Assembly: GCF_023525255.1 (NCBI RefSeq)
Contig: NZ_CP073355.1
Span: 2,418,001-2,482,000 of the forward strand
DNA from: Thermospira aquatica
GTDB taxonomy: Bacteria > Spirochaetota > Brevinematia > Brevinematales > Thermospiraceae
Direction: 5' to 3'
Length of the DNA stretch: 64,000 bases
Shown here: one piece after another, positions 45,819 to 54,427 of the stretch
How the letters are laid out: each line of letters opens with the position of its first letter
How positions within the stretch are numbered: the stretch's first letter is position 1
The notes under the pieces: model-generated
Told to the model about the DNA's origin: nothing
Database searches by the model: none
What the model saw: only the letters and a program-made list of their open reading frames with translations
Position numbers and translations under genes: made by a program

Positions 45819-47666
45819 TCACTCCACAGTCACGGATTTGGCAAGATTTCTTGGTTTGTCCACATCGAGCCCCTTGATTCTAGCAATATGGTATGCCATC
45901 ATTTGCAACGGCACGACGGTAAGCAAAGGGGAAAACTCTTCCATGGTTTGGGGGATATAAAGAGCGTCGTCCACATACCGTAAAACGTGATCGTCTTTAT
46001 CAGAAAGTATCGCAATCACTTTCCCATGACGCGCTTTCACCTCGTGAATGTTACTCACCACTTTTTCATACAAAGCATCTCTGGGGGCAATAAAAACCAC
46101 GGGCATAAATTCATCAATCAACGCTATGGGACCATGCTTCATCTCTGCAGCCGGATAACCCTCTGCATGAATGTAAGAAATCTCCTTCAATTTTAGAGCT
46201 CCTTCCAGAGCTACAGGATAATTAACTCCCCTTCCAAGATAAAGAAAATTTTTTGCCTCATGATACTTTTCGGCTATCTTTTTTATAGTATCCTGCTGCT
46301 CAAGAATCTGTTGAATCTTTTCCGGAACAAGAGAGAGTTCTTTTAAAAGTCTCTGACCTTCATAGAGACTCATGTTTTTTAAACGCCCAAGATAGATCGC
46401 AAAAAGAATCAAACTCACCACCTGATTGGTAAAGGCTTTGGTTGAAGCTACGCCAATCTCCGGACCCGCATGGAGATAGATGCCTCCATCACTTTCCCGT
46501 GCAATGGTACTCCCCACCACATTGGTAAGACCCAGAACTCTTACCCCCTTTCTTTTGGCCTCGCGAAGCGCCTCCAGGGTATCGGCTGTTTCACCAGATT
46601 GACTGATTACAATGACCAGATCCCCTTCTTTAAGGATTGGATTACGATAACGAAACTCCGAGGCATAATCAACCTCAACAGGGATCTCTCCAAAACGTTC
46701 AATAAGGTACTTTCCTATAAGGGCAGCATGCCAGCTCGTTCCACAGGCTGTGATCACAATCCGGGAAATCCTGCGTATTTCCTCTTCTGTCATATTGAGA
46801 CCACCAAATTTTACCATACCCTCTTCGATCACAACACGACCTCGCAAAGCATTGCGAATAGCTTCTGGTTGTTCAAAGATCTCTTTTTCCATGTAGGTTT
46901 CATGTTTTCCCAGTTCAATAGCGTTAATATCCCACTCTACCTTGACTACTTCCTTATCAATACGCTGATAATCAAGATCATATGCCTTATACCTCTCACT
47001 TTTCAAAACCACCAATTCTTTATCTTCAAGGTAGATAACATGCCTGGTATAAGCCAGAAGAGCATTGACATCTGAGGCAACAAACATCTCTTTCTCCCCA
47101 ATACCAATAACAAGAGGACTGCCATTGCGTGCAGCGACAATCTTGTAGGGTTCATCAACAGAAATCACAGCAATTCCATAGGTTCCCTCCACAAGCTTCA
47201 AAGCTTCCATAACAGCCGATTGAAGATTACGGTTGCCCTCCCTTTTATAAAAATCTTCAATCAAATGAACCAGAACCTCGGTATCCGTTTCAGAAACAAA
47301 ATGATACCCTTCCTTGACAAGATATTGCTTCAAGGCCATATAGTTTTCTATAATACCATTGTGAACGAGCGCAATTCGCCCGGAAGCACTCACATGAGGA
47401 TGGGCGTTTTCCTGAGTTACTCCTCCATGTGTAGCCCATCGTGTGTGCCCTATCCCTAGAGAGAAACATTTATTATGAAATCTGCGAAAAACAGCATTGC
47501 GCAGGACAGAGATCTTCCCTACCTGCTTTTCTACATAAAGGTTATTCTCATTATCAAGAAAAGCTACACCAGCGGAGTCATATCCCCGATACTCCAGCCG
47601 AGCAAGACCCTCGAGCAAAACCTCTTTGGCATCCCGCATACCTATATAGCCTACTATGCCACACAT
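45819..47666 (-). CDS. glmS: Glutamine-fructose-6-phosphate aminotransferase
   Basis: Makes glucosamine-6-phosphate, first step to UDP-GlcNAc. 615 residues. The glutaminase domain starts with MCGIVGYIG (catalytic Cys2); two SIS sugar-isomerase domains follow with TACGTSWHAALIGKYLIE and SQSGETADTLEALREAK; the C-terminus DKPRNLAKSVTVE is canonical. No glmS ribozyme is apparent in the 17 bp before it; control is through the operon. Confidence 0.97.
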   Translation of the reverse strand: MCGIVGYIGMRDAKEVLLEGLARLEYRGYDSAGVAFLDNENNLYVEKQVGKISVLRNAVFRRFHNKCFSLGIGHTRWATHGGVTQENAHPHVSASGRIALVHNGIIENYMALKQYLVKEGYHFVSETDTEVLVHLIEDFYKREGNRNLQSAVMEALKLVEGTYGIAVISVDEPYKIVAARNGSPLVIGIGEKEMFVASDVNALLAYTRHVIYLEDKELVVLKSERYKAYDLDYQRIDKEVVKVEWDINAIELGKHETYMEKEIFEQPEAIRNALRGRVVIEEGMVKFGGLNMTEEEIRRISRIVITACGTSWHAALIGKYLIERFGEIPVEVDYASEFRYRNPILKEGDLVIVISQSGETADTLEALREAKRKGVRVLGLTNVVGSTIARESDGGIYLHAGPEIGVASTKAFTNQVVSLILFAIYLGRLKNMSLYEGQRLLKELSLVPEKIQQILEQQDTIKKIAEKYHEAKNFLYLGRGVNYPVALEGALKLKEISYIHAEGYPAAEMKHGPIALIDEFMPVVFIAPRDALYEKVVSNIHEVKARHGKVIAILSDKDDHVLRYVDDALYIPQTMEEFSPLLTVVPLQMMAYHIARIKGLDVDKPRNLAKSVTVE

Positions 47667-47683
47667 ATATCTTTCCTCCTTTG

Positions 47684-48151
47684 CTATCTTCTCATAGCCC
47701 CTATCATTGCCAGGGCAAGGGCATCTGCCACATCATCAGGTTTGGGAACCTCTGCCAGACCAAGAAATCGCTGCACAGATCGTTGAATTTGAGACTTTGT
47801 TGCCCGACCATTTCCACATATAGCCCGCTTGAGTTGCGAAGGAGCTATCTCCTCCAAAGGAAGAGATAATTGTGCTGCAAGAAGCATCACAACTCCCCGC
47901 ACCTCACTTACCACCATCGCTGTGGTAACATTACGCGCGAAAACGAGCTGTTCCATCAGGATCCTTTCCGGAGAGTACTTCTCCACAAGCTGTCTCACAT
48001 CATCATATATCGTCTTCAGACGAAGAGGCACAGAATCCTCTTGCCGGGTCGATACCAACCCATACCCATGCACACGATAAAGATTCTTTTCCATCTCTAT
48101 TACGGCATAACCTAGCCTTTCCAGACCAGGATCTATTCCCATCACTCTCAA
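47684..48151 (-). CDS. ruvC: Holliday junction resolvase RuvC
   Basis: Cuts four-way DNA junctions with RuvAB. 155 residues. TTG start at 48151 overlaps the coaBC stop (TTGA) and gives the expected N-terminus MRVMGIDPGLERLGYAV. Catalytic acids: Asp7, Glu in ILMEQLVFARN, and two Asp in KPDDVADALALA. ruvA and ruvB are not in the window. Confidence 0.95.
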   Translation of the reverse strand: MRVMGIDPGLERLGYAVIEMEKNLYRVHGYGLVSTRQEDSVPLRLKTIYDDVRQLVEKYSPERILMEQLVFARNVTTAMVVSEVRGVVMLLAAQLSLPLEEIAPSQLKRAICGNGRATKSQIQRSVQRFLGLAEVPKPDDVADALALAMIGAMRR

Positions 48152-49317
48152 GCCCCTACTCCGAGAAAAAGAAAATCAATAATTCGTTTCACCACTTCTT
48201 CTTTCGAATTCCGCTCAATGAAATATTCCTTTCCATCTTTCGTGTAAACATACACCTCGTTCTCGTCAGAACCCATAGGATGAAATTCAGGAGAAACCAT
48301 ATTGAGTACGATCGCATCCAGGCCCTTGCGCTTCAGTTTCTCTTTCGCATGCGATTCACCACCCCTCATTTCAAGGGCAAAACCTATCATCTGCTTTTGT
48401 GGGTAGTCCTGCCGCAGATGTGCCAAAATGTCTGGATTGGGAATCAGCTGAAGGGAAAACTCTTTTTCCCGCTTGATTTTTGTATCCGCCACAGTCGAGA
48501 CACGAAAATCTGCAGGAGCCGCAGCCATAACCAGAACATCATAATTAGAAAAACTTCTCTGAAGTACCTGAAGCATATCCTCTGTTGTCGTCACCCGCTG
48601 CACTGGAAGATACGAGGGAACGGCAACATCTGTTTTCCCCGCCACCACAAACACCGATGCCCCGAGAAAAAAAAGTCGCCTCGCGAGAGCTATACCCATC
48701 TTCCCCGAAGAAAAGTTAGAGATATAACGAACAGGATCGATAGGCTCCACGGTGGCTCCCGTCGTCACAATCACCCGCATTCCCTCGAGGGGTTTCATCG
48801 GATCCCTGTCTATAAGCCCAACAATGGTTTTTTCATCCGGCAGGCGCCCTTTACCCTGATATCCGCAGGCAAGCTCTCCCACCTCAGGCTCATATACCTC
48901 ATATCCGACATCCCGAAGTATCTGGAGATTTTTCTGAGTAAGTGGATTCGCATACATCTTGACGTTCATAGCGGGAAAAAGCACCCGCCTCTTATCACAT
49001 GCCAGAAAACTCGCCGTAAGAAGATTATCTGCCATTCCATGAGCAAGCTTGGCCAAGGTATTGGCAGTTGCAGGAGCAAGCACCATCACATCACACCAAT
49101 CCCCCAGTTCAATATGAGCCAGCGGTCTGCGAGCATCAAAATCCTCCACCCACACCTGCCGTCTGGTCAACGTCTGAAGAAGAAAAGGAGACACCAAACG
49201 AGCTGCCGCAGAGGTCATCACAACCTCTACCTCATGTCCGCGCTGAACAAGCCTTCGAATCACCGAGACAACCTTGTAAGCAGCAATGCCACCACTGATC
49301 CCAAAAACAATTCTCAT
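48148..49317 (-). CDS. coaBC: Bifunctional phosphopantothenoylcysteine decarboxylase/synthetase
   Basis: Two steps of coenzyme A synthesis. 389 residues. N-terminal flavin decarboxylase (CoaC): FGISGGIAAYK, PATANTLAKLAHGMADNLL and PAMNVKMYANP with active Cys in LACGYQGKGR. C-terminal CoaB: TTGATVEPIDPVRYISNFSS and GFALE-type motif. Coupled to ruvC by overlap. Confidence 0.95.
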   Translation of the reverse strand: MRIVFGISGGIAAYKVVSVIRRLVQRGHEVEVVMTSAAARLVSPFLLQTLTRRQVWVEDFDARRPLAHIELGDWCDVMVLAPATANTLAKLAHGMADNLLTASFLACDKRRVLFPAMNVKMYANPLTQKNLQILRDVGYEVYEPEVGELACGYQGKGRLPDEKTIVGLIDRDPMKPLEGMRVIVTTGATVEPIDPVRYISNFSSGKMGIALARRLFFLGASVFVVAGKTDVAVPSYLPVQRVTTTEDMLQVLQRSFSNYDVLVMAAAPADFRVSTVADTKIKREKEFSLQLIPNPDILAHLRQDYPQKQMIGFALEMRGGESHAKEKLKRKGLDAIVLNMVSPEFHPMGSDENEVYVYTKDGKEYFIERNSKEEVVKRIIDFLFLGVGA

Positions 49318-49320
49318 CGT

Positions 49321-50487
49321 TTATTCAAACACTTTCGTTTGATTTTTCTTTTTCCAGTGCAAAAGAATATAATGTTTATTCTCTTTGACAACCAAGGAAT
49401 ACAACTCCCCATTCTGATCAAGATAAAAACCAAAATTTGCGTAATAATCACTCAAAACAGGGGCGTACTGATAGGTATGCTGGTTTTTAAACATATCGTA
49501 GAAATGGAATCGTATAACTCGATATTTCTCATCATACCCATAAAGTACGATAGTATCATCCGCTGTTATTCCAAGAACATCTTCCATGCGCTGCTTCTCA
49601 TCCAAAAGCTGACGACTCACCGTATTTTTGAGGATACTGTACATCTCCAAAATACTCCTATACCCCACCAGCTGATTTCCCTTATCACCCTGGTTTTTAA
49701 AGAGATAATTCGCTGTAAAAAAGATCAGCCTTTCATCGTTTTTGAGATTCGCAATACCATAAAGTTCACTCTGGTACATTTCCCCATCTATTTCATGTTT
49801 CTTCGCAATATACTGCGAGTCAAATTCAAAATTCAACTCTCCGGAGGACGAGTATCGTTTGACCTTCCAGTACAATTCTCCCGCTCTATCCTCACGAAAA
49901 TACACATAAAGATTTCCAAACAAATCAAGATCGATAAAATCTGGCATGGGCATAGGTGCCGTATTGATACCATTTATCCCTATCGTATAAAGAAAACGCC
50001 CATCATAGGTAAATTTATAGATTAAGTAGTTCTCTCGCTCATTCGTGGCTCCTTGCGTCTCATAGACATTCGTGTTTGTCAAACTTGCCACGGCGTAGAT
50101 TTCTCCATACTTATTCACCGCAACCTGAAACACTGTCTCAAAGGCATAGCCCTCTCCCATATTGCTGATTTCCATCTGGGGAACAGCCTTCCCAAAATTT
50201 CCCGAAGAAAACACCGAAATAACCCCCCGATACTTATCAGCAATGTATACCTTTTTACCAATAATCTGAATACTGGTAGGCACATCAAGATAATCTTTTA
50301 CTTCCACATCATCAACAATACCGGCATTCGTCAAGAGATCATAATTCGACCCCACGCACCCATTCGTATTTCCCAGAGAAACATACAGAAACACCTCTTT
50401 TCCCATCGTTGGAGGCCGTCGTCCACAACCGGTAAAGAAAACACTCACAAGCAAGACGACACAACCAAAACTAATCCACTTTCGCAT
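49321..50487 (-). CDS. Lipoprotein with NHL-type beta-propeller
   Basis: Start taken as ATG 50487 behind GTGAGG; a GTG at 50499 is possible. 388 residues. The signal ends in the lipobox FFTGC. The rest has propeller-like blades such as VPTSIQIIGKKVYIADKYRG and VFQVAVNKYGEIYAVAS, each with a strand, a turn and an Asp/Lys-rich loop. Function unknown; similar orphan lipoproteins occur in several spirochaetes. Start lies inside the 3' end of the aminotransferase gene; 3 bp before coaBC. Confidence 0.75.
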   Translation of the reverse strand: MRKWISFGCVVLLVSVFFTGCGRRPPTMGKEVFLYVSLGNTNGCVGSNYDLLTNAGIVDDVEVKDYLDVPTSIQIIGKKVYIADKYRGVISVFSSGNFGKAVPQMEISNMGEGYAFETVFQVAVNKYGEIYAVASLTNTNVYETQGATNERENYLIYKFTYDGRFLYTIGINGINTAPMPMPDFIDLDLFGNLYVYFREDRAGELYWKVKRYSSSGELNFEFDSQYIAKKHEIDGEMYQSELYGIANLKNDERLIFFTANYLFKNQGDKGNQLVGYRSILEMYSILKNTVSRQLLDEKQRMEDVLGITADDTIVLYGYDEKYRVIRFHFYDMFKNQHTYQYAPVLSDYYANFGFYLDQNGELYSLVVKENKHYILLHWKKKNQTKVFE

Positions 50488-51592
50488 AATATGCCTCACT
50501 CAAACGCTTAAGAATCTCAACCCCCTTTGCTATGGTTTCATCTTTTGTAGCAAAGGAAATTCTAAAATGAGTGTCCTGTTCTGAAAATACATTGCCGGGA
50601 ATGATGAGCACTTTGTTCGCTATAGCCATCTCCACAAACTCTGAGGCTTTTCCTTTCTTGAGCCCTGGAAACATATAAAACGCTCCCCCGGGCTTCACAA
50701 TATGAAATGAGTCTTTCAATCCCTCATAAATCATATCCCGTTTGCGTTTGTAGGCATCAAAATACGATGTCATATCCAGATCCAGAGCTGCCACTGCCGC
50801 GTACTGAAAGGGTGCTGGTGCGCACACAAAAGAATACTGCTGAAGCTTAATCATCGTCGCAATAAGATCAGAGGGTCCAACGGCATACCCAAGACGCCAG
50901 CCAGTCATAGCATACGTTTTTGAAAAACCACCCAACAGAAGAAGTTTGTCATACATTCCTACCGGACTCACGAAATCCCCATCATAGACAAATCCATCAT
51001 AAATCTCATCCGTAATCAAGAGAATATCATGTTTTTTTGCTATCCTTACTATACCCTCGATATCTTCTCTGGCATAGACATAACCTGTAGGATTCGACGG
51101 AGAGTTGATAATAATAGCCTTGGTTTTTGAAGTTATAGCGTTCTCCACATCTGTTAGCGGCACACGAAAATCCGGATACGTGGAAATAATCACCGCTTTG
51201 CCATCCAGAAGATGAACCAGATGCTTGTACATCACAAAATAAGGATCAAAAATAATCACCTCATCGCCAGGATCCAGGATTGACAAAAGGGCCAGCATCA
51301 AACCTCCTGACACGCCCGAAGTAATCATCACCTCCGACATCTGGTAGGATTTGCCCCGTGTACGCAAAACATAGTCTAACACCTTTTGTCGAAGTTCATC
51401 TATACCCTGGGTCACCGTGTAACGATTCATGCCTTTGCGTATAGCCTCAATCGCCACCTCTTTGGCAACCTCCGGAACATCAAAATCCGGCTGCCCAATA
51501 CTAAAATTCACTGGATTCTCAATCTTTGCGGCAAGCTCAAACACCTTCCGAATACCAGAAGATTCAAGCTGTTGCGAGCGACGAGATATCAT
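50471..51592 (-). CDS. Class I PLP-dependent aminotransferase (aspartate aminotransferase family)
   Basis: 373 residues. PLP lysine in LLGGFSKTYAMTGWRLGY, NSPSNPTGYVYAREDIEG motif and Arg in THFRISFA for substrate carboxylate. The subfamily (aspartate, aromatic or alanine donor) cannot be fixed from sequence alone. Since it follows hisG by 1 bp, it could be a histidinol-phosphate aminotransferase substitute, but HisC-specific features are not obvious. Confidence 0.88.
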   Translation of the reverse strand: MISRRSQQLESSGIRKVFELAAKIENPVNFSIGQPDFDVPEVAKEVAIEAIRKGMNRYTVTQGIDELRQKVLDYVLRTRGKSYQMSEVMITSGVSGGLMLALLSILDPGDEVIIFDPYFVMYKHLVHLLDGKAVIISTYPDFRVPLTDVENAITSKTKAIIINSPSNPTGYVYAREDIEGIVRIAKKHDILLITDEIYDGFVYDGDFVSPVGMYDKLLLLGGFSKTYAMTGWRLGYAVGPSDLIATMIKLQQYSFVCAPAPFQYAAVAALDLDMTSYFDAYKRKRDMIYEGLKDSFHIVKPGGAFYMFPGLKKGKASEFVEMAIANKVLIIPGNVFSEQDTHFRISFATKDETIAKGVEILKRLSEAYYAKVD

Positions 51593-51593
51593 A

Positions 51594-52226
51594 TTATGCT
51601 CCTTGAATATAGTTTTTGATCATAGCAGTCCAATGTGAAACGATATCATAATGCATATAAAAACTTTTTCTATTTACTATCCAGCGCGCTGTCGAGTCAA
51701 ATATTCTCTCTACCACATGGAGCCCATTTTCTCTTAGCGTTGCCCCTGTAGAAACAATATCCACAATACAATCTGCGAGACCCGTAACAGCCGCAAGCTC
51801 TACCGATCCATACAACTTGAGAATCTCCGTCTGGAGAGACAAACTATCAAAAAAACGCCTTGCCACCCTGGGATACTTCGTTGCAACCCGCAAAAAATGT
51901 CTCCCCAAAAGTTCCTCTCTTGAAACACTCTGAGAGGCAGCTACCGCCATCGTACATCCCCCAAAACCCAGATCAAGCACTTCAAAGACATCGGCACCAT
52001 GTTCCATGAGATCATCTTTCCCACATATCCCCACATCAGCGGTGCCCATTTCCACATAGGTTGGCACATCCCACGCACGTACCAGGATAGCACGAATCCC
52101 CTCTCCAACATCAAAAATAAGACGCCGTGAATCCCTCTCAATTCCCTGACTGATGATACCCGTTTCCAGAAGAATCTTCTCAGTATCTTCACCCAGTCTT
52201 CCTTTGGGAAGCGCGATGGTAATCAC
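51594..52226 (-). CDS. hisG: ATP phosphoribosyltransferase, short form
   Basis: First enzyme of histidine synthesis (ATP + PRPP). 210 residues, the short HisG type without the C-terminal regulatory domain; it usually needs a HisZ partner, and none is in the window. Motifs: IALPKGRLGEDTEKIL, RAWDVPTYVEMGTADVGICG and the PRPP loop DIVSTGATLRENGL. GTG start at 52226 behind GGAGTGG. No other his gene nearby. Confidence 0.93.
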   Translation of the reverse strand: MITIALPKGRLGEDTEKILLETGIISQGIERDSRRLIFDVGEGIRAILVRAWDVPTYVEMGTADVGICGKDDLMEHGADVFEVLDLGFGGCTMAVAASQSVSREELLGRHFLRVATKYPRVARRFFDSLSLQTEILKLYGSVELAAVTGLADCIVDIVSTGATLRENGLHVVERIFDSTARWIVNRKSFYMHYDIVSHWTAMIKNYIQGA

Positions 52227-52257
52227 TTTCCACTCCTTTCTCTTGCCTTATCTTTTT

Positions 52258-52286
52258 ATTATAGGCAAAAGCAATTTTTTTTTCAA
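52258..52286 (-). promoter_or_regulatory. Promoter of the hisG-to-TPR operon
   Basis: TTGAAA (52286-52281) and TATAAT (52263-52258), 17-bp spacer, 32 bp before hisG. Appears to drive eight closely spaced genes down to 41898. Confidence 0.78.
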
Positions 52287-52316
52287 TAAAAACCCCAAAA
52301 ATCCTTCCCTCACGTC

Positions 52317-52345
52317 AAAAAAAAAGCCTGTCCCAAGGACAGGCT
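52317..52345 (-). terminator. Terminator after rpmB
   Basis: Perfect 9-bp stem AGCCTGTCC / GGACAGGCT with a 3-nt loop, followed on the minus strand by nine T residues. Confidence 0.93.
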
Positions 52346-52367
52346 CCTCTTTTCATCACAAACATCC

Positions 52368-52562
52368 CTAATGAATAAACTGATCAGCCTTGCCTGCATG
52401 TAAACAACTCATGCAAACCTTCATACGCACTGTTTTCCCACCCATAGAAACCTTCATCACTTTCAAATTTGGTTCCCAGCGTGTTCTCGTCTTTCTATGA
52501 GAATGGGAAATATTGTTACCATAAACTGGACCCTTGCCACAAATATCACAACGACGAGCCAT
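52368..52562 (-). CDS. rpmB: 50S ribosomal protein L28
   Basis: Start at ATG 52562 behind CGGAGGAAGGT; the frame is open further upstream without support. 64 residues: [16 protein letters not shown] with a zinc-binding Cxx[16 protein letters not shown], and a second CxxC (CMSC), so this is the zinc-containing form. Single gene with own promoter and terminator. Confidence 0.95.
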   Translation of the reverse strand: MARRCDICGKGPVYGNNISHSHRKTRTRWEPNLKVMKVSMGGKTVRMKVCMSCLHAGKADQFIH

Positions 52563-52592
52563 ACCTTCCTCCGTTTCTTTAAAGTGAAATAC

Positions 52593-52621
52593 ATTATAAC
52601 GACACACACAAAAAAAAGCAA
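52593..52621 (-). promoter_or_regulatory. Promoter of rpmB
   Basis: TTGCTT (52621-52616) and TATAAT (52598-52593), 17-bp spacer. Target duplication of IS copy 4 begins at 52622, next to the -35 hexamer. Confidence 0.8.
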
Positions 52622-52626
52622 GTTTT

Positions 52627-53572
52627 CGAATTGCTTCATAATAAAAGTACTCGAAAAGGGAACGTTGCTTCAAAATAAAAAAGTACTTTAAATTTGTGTA
52701 AAATAATCCAGTTCAAAGAACTGGAGGTAAAAGGTGGAATTAGCGATGTTTGAAAGGAGACCTATTTACAGGGAAACGGCGAAAGAGTATCAAAAAGCCA
52801 GCAAAAAGGAGAAAAAGGAGATACTGGATTACTTTGTGAGGATAACAGGTTTAAAAAACCGAAACTATGCCGCCAGGCTCTTGAGGCAGCACGGAAAAAC
52901 CATCTATGTAGGCAAGAAAAATTACCTTAAAGCCGACATAGCCAAGAAGGGCAAAAGACCTGGCAGAAAGAAAAAATTCGGCGAAGAGGAACTAAAACTT
53001 CTAAAAAAGGTCTGGGAAATTGAAAACTACATGTGTGGCAAACGTTTAAAGCCAATTTTAAATGAAGTTTTAGATAATCTCTTAGCAAACGGACATCTCC
53101 ACGGTTCTCCACAGGCTATAGAAAACTTATTGGCGAAGAGCATTCCGCCAGTCACTTCAGAGTGTTGGATACTTCGCTGCGATACCGAGGAAAAGTCTAC
53201 TACTTGAGACAAACTCTATGCGTATCTCAGGCTTTATGCCAACGCACTCAACCCGGTTATATGAAATGACAGAAAAAGAAATCCGGAAACAAGGTGCAAA
53301 AGCATGATGATATTAAAACTCCCTACCAACGGCTTTTAGAAAGCTCTTATGTAAGTGAGGCACAAAGGGGCGCCTAACAAGGCTTTATAAGGCTCTCGAT
53401 TTGTTTCACCTAAGACAAAAAATTACAGCTTGCCAGAGAAAACTTTTCAGCCTTCAAAAGAAAAAGAATGTAAAAAACAAAAATTTGGAGGAAACTGTAT
53501 GGAATTTTTGAGTACTTTTTTTTATGAGGCAATGATTCGAATTTCGAGTACTTTTTTATTTGACGCAACGGG
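52627..53572 (+). mobile_element. Insertion sequence copy 4, internally deleted
   Basis: 946 bp with both ends and the 5-bp direct repeat GTTTT at 52622-52626 and 53573-53577. Keeps the leader hairpin CCAGTTCAAAGAACTGG. About 475 bp of the transposase middle, including all catalytic acids, are missing after about 53128. Confidence 0.92.
52734..53513 (+). pseudogene. Transposase of IS copy 4, truncated
   Basis: The N-terminal 140 residues from GTG 52734 are intact and the least damaged of the four copies (MFERRPIYRETAKEYQKASK through GSPQAIENL). The rest is deleted or frameshifted; the normal C-terminal stretch is recognisable to 53513. The repair region at 53128-53160 contains a few foreign bases. 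Confidence 0.88.
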
Positions 53573-53701
53573 GTTTTTTCTCTCGAAAAATTCATTTTTG
53601 CGTATTGTCAATTTTCTTTCTTTACTCTCACCTTTACCCCTTTGTTAAAAATCATATTTTTCTTTTTTAAGATATTTTCTCTACTTGAAAAAAAACAATT
53701 T

Positions 53702-53730
53702 TTGATTTTTTTTCAAAAATTATGTATAAT
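53702..53730 (+). promoter_or_regulatory. Promoter of rex
   Basis: TTGATT (53702-53707) and TATAAT (53725-53730), 17-bp spacer. No clear Rex operator (TTGTGAA-N4-TTCACAA type) overlaps it. Confidence 0.7.
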
Positions 53731-53761
53731 ATATATCATATTCAACAGGTGGAGGAATATA

Positions 53762-54427
53762 ATGGCAGAAAAAAAGAAAAGTATTACCAGACTCATACTC
53801 TACAACAAGGCACTGACAAGGCTCAAACAACTTGGTTTTCACAAGGTCTTCTCAGACAATCTTGCTGATGCAACGGGTATAAACCCCGCCCAGATCCGAA
53901 AAGATTTCTCCCTTTTCAATATTTCAGGAAGTAAGAAAGGGGGATACATTATTGACGAGATTCTCCCCCGTATCCAGGAAATCCTTTCCAAAGACAAACC
54001 CCAGGAAGTCATTATCATCGGTGCTGGCAATCTTGGGATGGCTCTTTTACGCTACCGTGGCTTTGAAAAAGAGGGCATCCACATCAAAGCCGCCTTTGAC
54101 ATTCTCCAGGAAAAAATCGTGAAAAACCCGGGACTTCCTCTTTACCCCATGAGTGAGTTAGAAACCTTTGTGAAACAACACAATATCAAGGTAGCCATCA
54201 TGGCTGTTCCTGAACATGCCGCTCAAGGAGTTCTTGATCAACTTATCAATGCTGGAATCGTAGGTATATTAAACTTCGCCCCTGTGAGACTCAGACCCAC
54301 CAAAACATGTTATATTAACAACGTCAACCTGGAAAACGAACTCGAAAAAGTCATCTATTTCGCCCGTGTCCTGGAAACAGGACAAACTAATGGGGTAGAC
54401 CTGGAGGAAAACGATAGTTGTGAGTAA
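53762..54427 (+). CDS. rex: Redox-sensing transcriptional repressor Rex
   Basis: Represses fermentation and anaerobic respiration genes until the NADH/NAD+ ratio rises. Start ATG 53762 behind GGTGGAGGAA. 221 residues: N-terminal winged helix (FSDNLADATGINPAQIRKDF) and a Rossmann domain (VIIIGAGNLGMALLRYRGF) that binds NADH, plus the conserved INNVNLENELEKVIYFA tail helix. Only the rex-HAD overlap at the 3' end is odd. Fits the anaerobic lifestyle suggested by the hydrogenase-like chemoreceptor. Confidence 0.95.
   Translation: MAEKKKSITRLILYNKALTRLKQLGFHKVFSDNLADATGINPAQIRKDFSLFNISGSKKGGYIIDEILPRIQEILSKDKPQEVIIIGAGNLGMALLRYRGFEKEGIHIKAAFDILQEKIVKNPGLPLYPMSELETFVKQHNIKVAIMAVPEHAAQGVLDQLINAGIVGILNFAPVRLRPTKTCYINNVNLENELEKVIYFARVLETGQTNGVDLEENDSCE

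Noticed and set aside
48280-50025. Long plus-strand reading frame of 581 codons
   Set aside because: Antisense to coaBC and the propeller lipoprotein, which have clear family motifs, signals and ribosome sites; the plus-strand translation is rich in His, Lys and Ile with no domain.
53680-53761. Rex operator in front of rex
   Set aside because: Only loose TTGA...CAA matches in A/T runs; no palindrome of the known type.
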